Shown in pieces: positions 22,125-33,914 of a stretch of DNA of 64,000 nt. The translations under genes and the position numbers were made by a program. The stretch comes from Taxillus chinensis. Lineage: Eukaryota > Streptophyta > Magnoliopsida > Santalales > Loranthaceae. A model generated the notes under the pieces. It saw only the letters and a program-made list of their open reading frames with translations, made no database searches and was not told where the DNA came from. The stretch covers positions 53,617,365-53,681,364 of the forward strand of contig CM042090.1 of the NCBI GenBank assembly GCA_023512835.1, written 5' to 3'. How positions within the stretch are numbered: position 1 is the first letter of the stretch; every line of letters begins with the position of its first letter.

Positions 22125-25100
22125 ACCGTATCCCCTGTTTGTACTTCACATTATAGTGTCTGTTCCATCCGTAGGGAAATGGGTCATTATCACTATGAAT
22201 GTTGGAGTCTATCCGATAGTGGCTTTGTAATCAATTTCAATCAAATAAAGATCAGTTTAATAAAAGGGGTTCTTCGAGCAAAACAAGATCTAAATCTAAA
22301 AGGAGTGTCTCTCCCAAGAAAACCCAAACAAAAGAAGCGACCCGAAACTAACAAGTTAATGTCAACGTGGAAAGCTAAGAGTCCTAACAAAATCAAATCC
22401 GTAAATGTTGATAATACTGTGCTCACTCTAACCGCCCGAAACAAGTTTGGGCACCAAAAGTGTAAACTGTTGTCTTTCAGGAGCATCTCTCGAATGAATT
22501 GCCGGATCACTTGAAGTTAAAGATCAATCAAAGCAAGTGGATCCTTGATAGTGGATGCGCCGGACATATGACGGGTGACCAGACTCTGCTTGTAGAAGTT
22601 AATGATAAACAAGGTCCATCCGTTTCATATGGCGACAACAAACAAGGTAAGATATCGGGTATGGCACTTTAACTAACGGCCGTGTATCAATCACTAAAGT
22701 TGCACTAGTCGAAGGTTTAAAGCATAATTTGCTAAGTGTCGATAAACTATGTGACAAAGGATTTCCTGTTTTCCTTTTTGTCCAACACCTGACAAGAAGA
22801 GAAAACTTATCCGGAGATGTTAAGTTATCCGGATCAAGAGATGGGGACATATATTCAGTGGTCTTAAGAAATAATTCTTCGACCTGTATGCTTCCTCACG
22901 AAAGCAACAGATGAAGATAGTTGGTTATGGCACAAGCGATGCGCACATTTAAATTTTAAGACTTTATCTAAATTGGCGTCACTTGATCTTGTCACTGGTC
23001 TACCCAAACTCAAGTTCTCCAGAGACACTCTCTGTCGAGAATGCCAACTTGGTAAACAGACCAAACATAGCTTTAAGAGCAAATCGGTTAACTCAATAAT
23101 CTCTCTCTCTGCAACTTCTTCATATGGACCTATGTGGTCCTATATCTGTTTCATCACTAGCTGGTGCGAGATATACTCTTGTGGTTATCGATGATTACAC
23201 CAGATACACATGGGTGATGTTCCTGAAATCAAAAGATCAAACTTTTGAACATCTTGTAGATCTCTTCAACTGGATAAGCAACTCACAAGGACTGAGCATT
23301 AAATGCATCGGGAGTGATCATGGTACAGAATTTGACTTTTCGGAAATGAGATCATATTGTTCGAGAAGAGGCATACAAAGATGACTTCTCTTCTCATAGA
23401 ACCCCACAACAAAATGGGGTAGGCGAGCGCAAGAATCGAACTTTAGTTGAAGCTGGTAGATCCATGTTAGCGAGGGCAATGCTTCCTCTCGCCTATGGGC
23501 TGAAGTTGTGTCCACCGCTGCTATGTTCGAACGAACTCTAATAAATAAATCTACCATGAAAACACACTATGAGATGTGGAGAGGACGAAAACCTTCAATT
23601 TCACATTTCGAGCCTTTGGTTGTACTTGCTATATATTGATAAATGGCAAAGAGACCCGGAATAAATTTGAACCAAAAATCCGATGATGGGATTTTTGTCG
23701 GGTACTCACTTCATAGCAAGGCTTATCGGGTCTTCAATAGAAAACTTTTTAAAGTTGAAGAATCTATCCATGTAACCTTTGATGAAACTAATCTTGTTTG
23801 GTCAAAAGTCGGTCCGTCAAATTCCACTATGCAGGTCATGGACAGCAACGTCGATTACTCGAAGTTTATGAATATTCCTGCTACACATCCTGACCGGTAT
23901 CCTGACCAACCACGTGTGGCATCAGCAAAACACAACGAAATTCTATGGATGATGCTACGGATGACTCTGACTCCGGACTACCATTTAGCTCCGGACAAAC
24001 TCTTACGGATACACAAAATTCCGGAGCACTTTCAAGTCCGTCCGGACTAGTTAACACTGGAAGAAATAGTGTTGAAGAACCAACTAGTTCATCCGTACCT
24101 CTAAATACGGAAACATCTACTCCGGACGAAGCTCAATCAGTCGATACAACTGAACCACCCAATCTGGAAGAGCTTCAAATTGTTCAAGATCAACCAACAC
24201 ACGCACAGAATTATAGATGGACCCGAAACCATCCCTCAGATCAAGTGATTGGTGATCCTACTATTGGTGTAAGAACAAGAGCAGCCACCTCTAACATGAG
24301 TCTTTACTCATGCTTTCTATCTCAAATAGAACCAAAGGTGGTAGATGAAGCTCTTCAAGATTCAAACTGGATAGAGGCCATGCAAGAAGAGTGAATCAAT
24401 TTAAGAGAAATAATGTGTGGACCTTAGTACCAAGGCCTAAGTCTCAGCAAGTCATTGGCGTTAAATGGGTGTTCCTGAACAAGCTTGATACGGATGGAAT
24501 AGTAATCCGAACAAAGCCAGCTGGTAGCCAAAGGATATCGTCAAGAAGAAGGAATAGATTATGATGAAACCTTTGCTCCGGTCGCAAGACTTGAGGCAAT
24601 CCGAATGTTTCCGGCGTATGCTTCATATGAAAACTTCATAGTTTATCAAATGGACGTCAAGAGCGCATTCCTGAATGGAGACCTTCAAGAGGAGGTGTAT
24701 GTTGAACAACCTCCCGGCTTCATTGAACCTAAGGCAGGACATCTTGTCTACAAACTTCAAAAGCTCTATATGGTTTGAAGCAAGCTCCAAGAGCCTGGTA
24801 CGACACCCGTCGAATTCCTACTTGCTCATAACTTCCAAAAAGGGAAGATAGACACCACCCTATTTCTACGACAGGAGAAAGGACACACTCTAATCGTACA
24901 AATATACGTGGACGATATCATTTTCGGATCCACGAATCCGAAGCTTTGTGAAGAGTTTGCTAAGTTGATGACAGGCAAGTTTGAAATGAGCATGATGGGA
25001 GAACTGTCCTACTTCCTTGGAATTGAAGTCAAACAATTAAAGGAAGGAATCTTTATCAATCAGGCTAAGTATACTCGCGATCTTATTAAGAAGTTTGGTA

Positions 25101-25844
25101 TGGAAGGTTCATCTCTGTCAAAACTCCAATGCTGTCGGTGCCAAGTTAGATCCGGATGTGGACGGCATATCGATAAATGTGACCGACTACGAGGGATGAT
25201 CGGATCCTTGCTTTATCTTACAGCAAGTCGCCCAGACATTATGTTTGCAACTTGCATTTGTGCTCGATATCAGGCAAATCCCAAGGAGTCACATATGCTT
25301 CATGTAAAACGGATATTAAGGTATCTCAAAGGGACGATGAATTTGGGCCTCTGGTACCCAAAGGAGTCCAACTTCACCTTATCCGGGTACTCGATGCCGA
25401 CTTCGCTGGATGTCGCATCGACAGGAAAGCACAAGCGGTACGTGTCGGTTTCTTGGAAATAGATTGATCTCATGGTTCAATAAGAAGCGAATTCCGTATC
25501 AACTTCTACTGCTGAGGCGGAATATATAGTCTGTCGGAAGTTCTGCGCACAGCTACTTTGGATGCAAAGTCAACTTACCGACTACGGATTCACCATGTCC
25601 TCTATTCCACTTTACCGACAACACTAGTGCAATTGCCATCAGCAACAATCCTGTCATGCATCCTAAGACGAAGCACATTGAGGTCCGATATCACTTCATA
25701 CGCGATCATGTTCTCAAAAACCATATTTCACCGGAACATGTTGCCACTGAAGATCAATTAGCGGACATATTTACAAAGCCCCTACCTGATGCGAGGTTTT
25801 CTGAACTACTCTTCCGACTAGGTATGCTCGACTTCTCTGCATAG
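22125..25844 (+). pseudogene. pol: Copia-2 Pol: protease, integrase, RT, RNase H, frameshifted
   Basis: The protease retains its active site (SKWILDSGCAGHMTGDQTLL near 22535-22590). Integrase pieces follow: CRECQLGKQTKHSF (about 23030), MDLCGPISV (23124), SDHGTEFDFSEM (about 23320), then NGVGERKNRTL. RT carries [11 protein letters not shown] at about 24905. RNase H runs to a natural end: MHPKTKHIEVRYHFIRDHVL, then DQLADIFTKPLPDARFSELL and a stop at 25842. Copia-1 lacks this last part. The reading frame is broken many times by one- or two-base differences from copia-1, often at CAG/CTG. The gene order is normal for copia. Confidence 0.9.
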
Positions 25845-27512
25845 TTTCTCATTTGAATTACACAACAGGATATTTACTCACAGACCATGCATTGTATGTT
25901 TACCGAAAGTAGTAAAAACTCACTGATCGTATTGCTGATCATACTTAATGTTCAACGGTTTCATGCTTCGATATTAATCTCAACCTCATTTTGGGAGGAG
26001 GCTTGCGTTTCCGATGAAGTCGTTTAAAGCTAACATAATTACAGATTATATGATTTACCTCGATCGGATTCATGATTTTCACATCCATTAATCACCACAT
26101 GACCAAAGCATGTTCATTTAGATTACTCTATTAACGTGCATAGTTAAGAAGTGAAATGGGCTAGCTTGGAATGCCTGGTGGATGAATACACAAACGCATT
26201 CTTATCGACCTTCAAGTATAGCTTTCTAATAAGATAGACATCTTTGAACTACAAATTGGAACGGTCAACCGAGAGGATTGCACAATCTACGGGGGAGAAA
26301 ATGCTTTATATTCTATTCAGTAATACCCCCCGTATATGTCTCATGACCTTTTGCCCTGACTGTCTATCTGAGGGGGAGTTTTTCATTGAGAGGATTAAAT
26401 GATCTACGGGGGAGCAGCAATGAACCCCTAATATGTCTCGGATTCTCCCTCCTCTATGCTGTTACTTCCGGATCTGACTGGACATGCTGTTTTAAATCGG
26501 AAAAGTGGCATGTGTGGATGTATTTTCTTTCTTCAACCATGCATTTTAATCGACTAATCATCTGCATTCTTTTGACATGTGTTCATCTTATCATTTCACA
26601 CTCATGAATCCTAATGAAGCCAAATCATATGGTCTTTAATTAATCTTAGCTACGCTGTTCAGCAAGACGGTTTCGCTATGTTGACCTATATGAACTTGTG
26701 TATTGCTATCTGACATATGCCCTGACTCAGTAATATTGATCACTTTCACGTTGCGTACGTCTACTACATTCTTAGCCCTGCATGAGTTCTGTTTCTTATT
26801 AGTTCGGATTATGTTGCTTTTCACTGATTATCTTCTCTAATCCGTACTAATCCTTGCCTGTTAAGCTTTTGTATTTTCAGTATATCTTTATTTAGCTACA
26901 GGTTCAGATTTTCTTTGCAACCATATTGATAAATCCAGTCCATAGTCTCGGATTTGAAGTGTTGTGGTACTTCTCTTCTCTTCGACTTATTGATCGCAAA
27001 GGAATCTACTCTACATTCTCACCAAACTCGTTTATGACGGACGAGGTCTATTATTCATCCGGATACTCTTTCCCGAATATTATTAACTCCGGATGAGTGT
27101 CGGCTCTTTCCTCCGGACTCCTGACTTTGTTCAATTGTGACAATCCACGTATACTCATATGTCGCATGCTTTTGAGGAGGAATAATGATGATTCATTAAA
27201 TGCCTATCTCGGGTTGCACACACACTTCTCTGGATGGCAACCAGTTGTAATCCCTACTTGGTCATGAGGTCTCCACGACATCGTTTTATTCGGAGACGCC
27301 TCGATATCTAGACAAATGACATCAGCATGTCACGCGGGTCCCCACCTCACTCCCACATTCCTAGACCCGCTGACATTTGCGGACTCGGTCTTATATGTTC
27401 TGATCATTCCTACGAAGCACGAGTATTGCTCATTTCAAATCCCTAACCCTCTCGTTGCTCCTTCTACTGTCAAGACCTCACCTTTCCTCTTTTCCTTCCC
27501 ATCAAATCTGCC
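25845..27512 (+). other. Spacer between copia-2 pol and ORF3 with PPT-like tracts
   Basis: About 1.7 kb with no recognisable coding domain. It contains polypurine-like tracts: CTACGGGGGAGAAAA at about 26288, TCTGAGGGGGAG at about 26367 and CTACGGGGGAGCAG at about 26402. Such tracts normally sit just before a 3' LTR, but the real one is at 30410. Confidence 0.6.
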
Positions 27513-30228
27513 ATGGCACCCATAATCTTTCTTTCCAGGCGTTACTCCCTGGCCATCTAGTTGATTGGAATGCTGTTTCCGATCCTCCGGATTGGTTTCT
27601 CCAGCTTCGCCCTCTTCTTGAAGCCTCGCACATACTCAACCTTGGTCTCCAATCCCATCGATCTTCTTATCGATGACATTCTTGAGTATTACCAACGGAT
27701 TCGCTGCACCAAAGATTCCATAACCTCTTATGTCCGCGGTGAATCCATCGTCATCACTCCGGCTGTTCTCCGCGCTGCTCTCCACCTTCCTCTTGGTGAA
27801 CCACAGTGTCCGGATGCCGATCCGATGGTGGCTTCTATGGGGTGCACGAACAAGGGGAAGGAATACAAGGTGAAATCCTTCCAGGGTCGCTATCGATGTA
27901 TGGCGACTATTCTAAGTCGATGCCTACTGGCTCGCACATCAGCCCTGGACTCAGTTCCATATGATCTTCTACTGGCCATGTACGGCGTCTTTGAAGGTCT
28001 TCCAATGGATTGGGGGATGTTCTTATTTCGCTTGCTACAGAATGGTCACAAGAACCATTCCTTCGGGCGCATCCTCAGCATTGTCTTCCGGCATCTTCGT
28101 CCAGACCATTTTGCCCGAGTTGATGCTGTCACGTTTCCCTCGGCTCTTTACCTTCGTCACCTTACGCCGGATGGAAACATGACTGCCCGCCGACCCACTG
28201 TAGCTCTCCGTACTCTCCCTGCCGCGGAACAACAAGGCAGCTCTGTTGGTGACCCCTCCGACAGCCAAGCCCACGAGGTCAGTTCTGCACACCGATCCTC
28301 TCGGATTCGGTCCGTTGCTGCGCCCTCCCACTCACGGGCTTCCCAGCCAAGCGTCCGTGCTGAACCGTCCGAGGTTGCGGGGCCCTCTCAGCGCAGTGCG
28401 TCTCAAGCTGTTTCCTCCGCCCCCTCTGCTGCTGATGTCCCCACTCCCTCTCCATCCGCTATAGCTGTTGCGGTTGACACCGCTGTTGCCGTCGCCACCG
28501 CTGATGTCCCGGCTGCTTCTCCGGAAGCCCCCTTGCCTCCTCTACCTCAACCCCGAGATTACCTTGACCATCTCTCCGCCGTCACCTTAACGGACCTCTG
28601 GCTCCGTTTCGGCCTAGCCCACACCTCTTCCATTCCCGACACCGATCTCCGGGTGTTTTACACCCGCCATACCCAATCCCCCGGAGACTATGATCATCTG
28701 GAATCGGGACCACGGCTTTCTTACGCCGGCTGCCATTCCCGATGTGTCGTTCCCTTCACCCTCCGGCCCGGGTCCTGCTACCCGAAGTCCCTCTACCGCT
28801 AAGGCTGGACCCTCTTCTCCTGCCGCCGCAATTCCCGTGGTTGACTTGTCTGGTCAAAGCGGGTCTCTTGCTCCGGATGCCTCCAATGCTCCGGATGCCT
28901 CCGAAGCTCCGGATGCCTCTGATGCTCCGGATGCTCCTGCTGCTGCTGCTACTCCTGCGGACTCCTCTGCCCACCGCACTCCTGCTCCTGTTCATGCGGG
29001 GGAGTCCTCCAAAGCTCCAGAGTTAGCACTTGGGCGTGCCTCTTTTGGCACGGTCCACTCCGATGCTGTGCTTTCCGCTCAGCTGGACCGCCACGCCCAT
29101 GCTCAAAGCGCCCAAATTTCTGCCATCGTTGCCAAAGTTGATGCCCTCGGCGCCCAACTCCTCTCCGCCCTCACTGACTCCTCTACTTCCATTGAGCGAG
29201 AAAATGGATCTTGTCGCCACCTCCGTTCATTCACTATCTACTTCCTTCGCGGATCTGGCGCATACGATGGCTCGTCCTCCCGTTGCTTCCCGGCGATCCG
29301 CCAAACCGGGGGGAGAAAGTGTCATCTCGATCCGTCTACTCCTTCTCGCCCCACAACCATCTTCCCGGACTGAGAAGCGGCCTGCCACTTCAGTGCTTCA
29401 GGGAGTTCAAATTCCCAAACGAAGCCGCTTCTCTCAACCAAGCTCCTCTACTGCACCTCGAGCTCCTCCTCCATCCTCCTCATCCGCAGCTGATACCTTC
29501 CTCCCATCCTATGCGGAGTTTGACCCGTCCGATGCGGATGGAAGCTTGCGCAAGGCAATGAAAGCCTATGTTTGCGTCTTCGCGAGAGAAGATGTCTTTC
29601 CGAAATGTATCCTTTCTCTCCGGCCGACATTCGGACTCTTTGTTCGGAGAAAGGACTCTTTACTACAGAAGACATTGACAACTTCTCGAGGGTCGCTAAG
29701 ATGGAGATGAGGCTGTTTCCATCTCTTTACGAAGATGGGCACTTGTTTGAAGTTCTGCCATGTTGGAATGAGGGCTATCTTCCCAGGTGTGGAGTTAATT
29801 CAGACTTACATTGACGGAACTGAGGATAGCAAGCCATGGAAAACTCTCTCAACCATCCTCATTCCATACCGGATCATGTCGCCACACTTCATGATGGCCG
29901 TCTTCATGATTCGGTCCAAGCAGATGATTCTCATCGATTCTCATCAAGTTGTGGAGCACTTCGTTAGGAAGAATCAATGGGAACCTCTATGTCTCGGACT
30001 AATCAAGCCGTGAAGAAAGCCGGATTATATGAAGAGTTGGGTATCACACCCCTGCGTTCAACTCGAGAAACTCAAGGCGACATTCCGGGGGCAAGAAGCA
30101 AGTGCCACAACAACCGGATGGAGATAGGCTGCGGAGCCTTTGTTTGTCATTTCATCAAATCGTTCTTAACGTGGACAAACATTGGAGCCAACACTCCACC
30201 TTTACGATGCAGCAGACAATGGAGCTAA
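27513..30228 (+). pseudogene. Copia-2 ORF3: plant-transposon-protein-like domain plus Ulp1-like protease
   Basis: A third coding region in the position where SIRE/Maximus elements carry an envelope-like frame. It is broken by about four frameshifts. From 27650 to 28180: YVRGESIVITPAVLRAALHL, then GRYRCMATILSRCLLART, LDSVPYDLLLAMYG, PMDWGMFLFRLL and VDAVTFPSALYLRHL. This resembles the 'putative plant transposon protein' family (Pfam PF20167, from memory). A Ser/Pro/Ala-rich linker with repeated APDAS follows (28250-29000), then a likely coiled coil (29080-29260) and a basic PKRSR. The C-terminal part has YPFSPADIRTL and EDIDNFSRV (29597-29700), then ILIPYRIMSPHFMMAVF, MILIDS and IGCGAFVCHFIKSFL. 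His 29884, Asp 29936 and Cys 30130 fit a Ulp1/C48-type cysteine protease. It aligns block by block with the gene at 61785-64000. No transmembrane segment typical of an envelope is evident. Function is unknown. Confidence 0.75.
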
Positions 30229-30409
30229 GAGAGAAGGCAAGAACTATGATCTTCAAGTATAGTAAGCCTTATGTACCTTAGTGAAAAATCTGTATTAAGG
30301 CTGATTTGTATTTTGTTGCTGATTAATGAAATTGGTTGTGTTGCGCATTCTGTATGATATTCTTTTGCATCGCTTACCAGATCAGATTACAAAGGGTTTG
30401 GGCATATCC

Positions 30410-30424
30410 ATAATTGGGGGAGAT
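30410..30424 (+). other. Polypurine tract of copia-2
   Basis: TAATTGGGGGAGAT directly before the 3' LTR start TGTTGG, the expected plus-strand primer position. Confidence 0.85.
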
Positions 30425-31725
30425 TGTTGGATCAAACCCAGAATTTGGATAATGCTGATAAAGTCTTATGTAATTTGATCTGAGATCTTTTGTGTTTATT
30501 TGATCATTGCAGAAGGTATGTCACTAATCCAAAGATGCACTCGTGAGAGCAAAGCTAAGGACAGGATACATAATCCTGATCCGGACAAGAGTTAGTGTCG
30601 TCAAACACTTGGTAAATAACCAAGTAACAAATACATACGGAATAAGGAACAATCCTACGGACTAAGAACTTAAAGGATAAGTGCGGAGTAAGGAAAATAA
30701 GTGCGGAGTAAGGAAAATAGATGCGGAGTAAAGAAACCAGATGCGGAGTAAGGAATCCAGGACTTATTACTCGCCCAGGAGTAAGGAACTTACACACGGA
30801 GTAAGGAACTTACATACGGAGTAAGGAACTTACATACGGAGTAAGGAACTTACATGCGGAGTAAGGAACTTACATGCGGAGTAAGGAACTTACATACGGA
30901 GTAAGGAACTTACACACGGAGTAAGGAACTTACATACGGAGTAAGGAACTTACATACGGAGTAAGGAACTTACATGCGGAGTAAGGAAACTTACATGCGG
31001 AGTAAGGAAGCGCTGACACGGACTAAGGATTCCAAGATTGAATAGATACGGAGTAAGCAACCACCGACACGGAGTAAGGTTCCGAGCTTCATTAACTACG
31101 GAGTAAGGAAAATTACACCGGACCAAGAAGACACTGCTCCAACAAAACCGCATTTAAAGTTATCAGCTCGTGCTGTCCCGATGTAAGACGAATGCATTTA
31201 TATCAAGAAGAATCTTACACGTGGATCATCCGGATATGTGGACACAACCTTAATTGTATCTCGGAACTCACAAAGACACTTATACTCTTCAAATCCAAGA
31301 TCTTGAGCTCCACAATCCGCAGCAGTCAAGGCAGATAGATTACCGAGGGATAGTTAGTGCGGAACGCATTCCGGAACTTCAAGTTCCAAGGTTGTCTTTT
31401 AGGAATGCTTTGTATAAATATTCATACATATACTTCATGTAGTGTGTGTGAGTGCAAAAAGAAAAGAGCTCAAGTGAAAACAAAAAGAGAATAGGAACTT
31501 GGCTAGCGTGTGAGTTCATTGTTGTAAACAGAGTGTAAGAGAGTGTTTGCTTCTATTTTGTTGTAATCACCTTGTGATAATAAAACAAAATACTTCCACT
31601 ATCTGGTTATCTTCCGCAGTGATTCTATCACTTAAACTAGATAAGTCTTTGTGTCTTGAGAGAAAAGAAAGAGTTTGAATAAGAGCCTATTCACCCCCCC
31701 CCCTTTAGGCTCCAAGGGACCATCA
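30425..31725 (+). mobile_element. Copia-2 3' LTR
   Basis: 1,301 bases with the same termini as the 5' LTR and followed by the GTAGG duplication. It differs from the 5' LTR by small indels, several of them CCGG versus CCAGG or CTG losses. The 20-base array recurs at 30775-31010 with a similar unit count. Confidence 0.94.
30775..31010 (+). repeat. 20-base tandem array in the copia-2 3' LTR
   Basis: Same CGGAGTAAGGAACTTACATA unit as in the 5' LTR (19181-19410), with units in a slightly different order of ACATAC/ACATGC/ACACAC variants. Confidence 0.94.
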
Positions 31726-31730
31726 GTAGG

Positions 31731-32569
31731 GGTTCTGTTCTTCCTAAATCCTCCTTTGTCCTAGGGTTCTAGGGCAGATTATGGATTATATCTATTTATA
31801 TATATATATGTAATCCATATAGGTGTGATCTCCTATATGGATGTTGGCCTTCAGTGGCATTTTGATGTGATTCTGTTGTTACATGCTATATGTTCGATGA
31901 AATGCCTGTGTGAATATAGCTGTGTGTATATGCCCATTATGTGTTTGGTAATATGTCTGTGTGGCTAGACTTGTGATTTAGTGTATGTATATATGCTGGG
32001 TGTTTGTTCTATTACCTGAATGGCTGGGTTTGTGCACTTGTGAACGGGTGCACACCAAGTGTTTGGTTTTATGCTTGAGTGACCGTGGTGTGTGTTGTGT
32101 GCATGACTGTGCTATCTGGCCTGAAGAGGTGGTTAAACTACTTTTCCTGAGAGGCGGTTAAACTAGTGGCCTGAAGAGGCGGTTAAACTATTTTGCCTGA
32201 GAGGCGGTTAAATCAGTGGCCTGAAGAGGCGGTTAAACTACTTGCTTGAGATGTGGTTTGTTAGCCAGTGTGGCTGGGGCTGGGGTTACACCCACTTGTG
32301 TGGAATGTTTTATTTTCTTTTTCCTAATACTGTCACGTCACTACACCTGTGCACATGCATGTAGCCGCTAGGAGCATGGGAAGGGTTGGGGAGACTTGAT
32401 CCCTATCGAGCCGTGGTTGCTCACCCCTCCTCTTGTGTTTGCTTGTTTTCCAGGGACTTACAGGCATTAGGTGGATACACCAAGATGGAAGACCTTATTT
32501 ATTTTACTCTCTTCCATTTATGTTATTTTTTTATGGGAATTGATGTAACCCTAGTGAGGATGGATTGGC
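31731..32569 (+). mobile_element. Chromovirus C 5' LTR, right part, 3' end missing
   Basis: Continues LTR C after copia-2 and matches the 3' LTR from about 60068 to GGGGATGGATTGG. At 32569 the match stops. The last roughly 190 bases of the LTR, and the primer site, are absent and replaced by unrelated sequence (CAATGCGTACTGAACTG). It has the minisatellite at 32119-32245 and an acceptor-like TTGTTTTCCAG at about 32453. Confidence 0.85.
32119..32245 (+). repeat. Minisatellite in LTR C: GCCTGAAGAGGCGGTTAAAC
   Basis: Alternating GCCTGAAGAGGCGGTTAAAC and GCCTGAGAGGCGGTTAAA words, period near 50 bases, about 2.5 copies. The same array is in the 3' LTR at 60451-60575. Confidence 0.9.
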
Positions 32570-32715
32570 AATGCGTACTGAACTGTGAAATGTTATTGAT
32601 ACAATGAATGTGTGTAATGTCATGTGATAGTGGAATTGATCAGTGGGGTAGAGGTAGTGACGCGATAGACTATAAATTTGTTTTGACGTTGTGCTTCTTA
32701 CTTCGTGTAGTAAGA

Positions 32716-33914
32716 ATGCTGCCGAGGAGAGTGACACGTGCATCCAGGGCAGTGGCTGATGAGTCATCTGCCCATGAGGGTCCAAGTGCGGGACCGTTCG
32801 TTGGAGGGCATGTGTTGTTGCTGGCACAACTACGGGAAGGCATCCAGCTGGAGGTACGAGAGCTACAGGAGGGACTCCGGAAGGAGGTTCGGTAGGAGGC
32901 GCGCCGTGAGATGGCAGCACAGCAAGTGGTGCCACCACCACCACCAGTAGGAGAGCTGCCTCGTGAGCGTGAGAGTTCGCTGGGTGGTGTACCGACTCGT
33001 GCAGAGGATGACGTGGTGACACGGTTCCAAAAGGAACAACCTCCGCGATTCAAGGGGGAAGGTGATCCTGTGGTAGCTGAGCAGTGGTTGAGGCAGATCG
33101 AGCATGTGTTCTCCTTTCTCCTGCCCCGGGAAGAGGATAAGGTGCGACTGGCAATTCGGCAGCTGGAGGGGGATACTTTGGAGTGGTGGACGAGTGTCGC
33201 GGGGAGCCGTGCGGTGCAACTCATGCTTTGGGAGGAGTTCTTGCAACTCTTCCATGATGAGTTCTTCCAGGAATCGTGAGATGGCGAGAAGAGGGAAGAA
33301 TTCGGCAGCTTGAAGCGAGGGATCCAGGACGGTGCACAGTATGAACGGGAGTTCCGGAGCTTGAGTAGGTTTGCTCCTGAGATTGTGGCAAGGGAGGACC
33401 TAAAGGCCCACAAGTTCACTTTGGGCCTTAGGCCAGCCCTTAGGCAGAGGGTGGCAATTCTACGCTTGAGGACCTATGTTGAGGTTGTAGAGACGGCCCG
33501 TATAGCCGAGAGAGAGCTGGATGATGGGAGGCAGGCCCATCAGGGGTCGCCAGTTGCGAGCGGGGCCCGATCGAGATGCGGGGTCCAAGAGGCTCAAGAC
33601 GGAGGAGAAGGATAGCGATTCTTTTCGCAGTTGGGGTCGGACATCCGTGAACCCTGGGAGGTTCACCTTTGGGCTGCGGAAGACAGGGTGGTCCATCTGG
33701 GAGTCTACCTAGCAGTTGTCACTGCTATGGAGAGCAGGGTCACTTCAAGGGGGAGTGCCCCAAGAAGGACGGGCGATGCAACAACTATGGACGAGAGGGC
33801 CATTTGCGCCGGGCTTGCAGGAGTGGCAACAGGGGAGCGGGGGGCGTGGCATCTAGCGTGAGGAGTGATGCTAGCTTCCGTGCACCAGCTGAGAGACCAG
33901 CTCGTCAGTGGTAG
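32716..33914 (+). pseudogene. gag: Chromovirus C Gag with stops and damaged zinc knuckles
   Basis: Starts MLPRRVTRASRAVADESS at 32716. One frame then continues to 33615 through a TAG (32893, where CAG is likely original) and a TGA (33277, CGA likely original). Retrotransposon Gag motifs are visible: FQKEQPPRFKGEGDP, WLRQIEHVFSFL, LEWWTSVAGSR and LRTYVEVVETARIAERE. After a frameshift, two zinc knuckles appear at about 33715-33830, CHCYGEQGHFKGEC and CNNYGREGHLRRAC. In both the second Cys of the CCHC motif is Tyr, so neither can bind zinc normally. The D elements have a homologous Gag (MPPRRVTRAT). Protease follows at 33865 in a shifted frame. Confidence 0.88.

Larger units (their letters stand above)
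18830..31725 (+). mobile_element. Copia-2: complete SIRE/Maximus-type element with an extra ORF3
   Basis: A full element of 12,896 bases: 5' LTR, tRNA-iMet primer site, gag, pol, a third coding region, polypurine tract and 3' LTR, bounded by a perfect GTAGG duplication (18825-18829 and 31726-31730). Removing it restores LTR C as seen at 60047-60100. The two LTRs are very similar, suggesting a fairly young insertion, yet gag, pol and ORF3 have many frame breaks. Several breaks fall at CAG/CTG sites and may be sequencing errors. Confidence 0.95.

Noticed and set aside
27513..30228. Copia-2 ORF3 as a retroviral-type envelope gene
   Set aside because: No signal peptide, transmembrane segment or fusion-peptide-like stretch is evident, and the visible domains match a transposon-protein domain and a cysteine protease.
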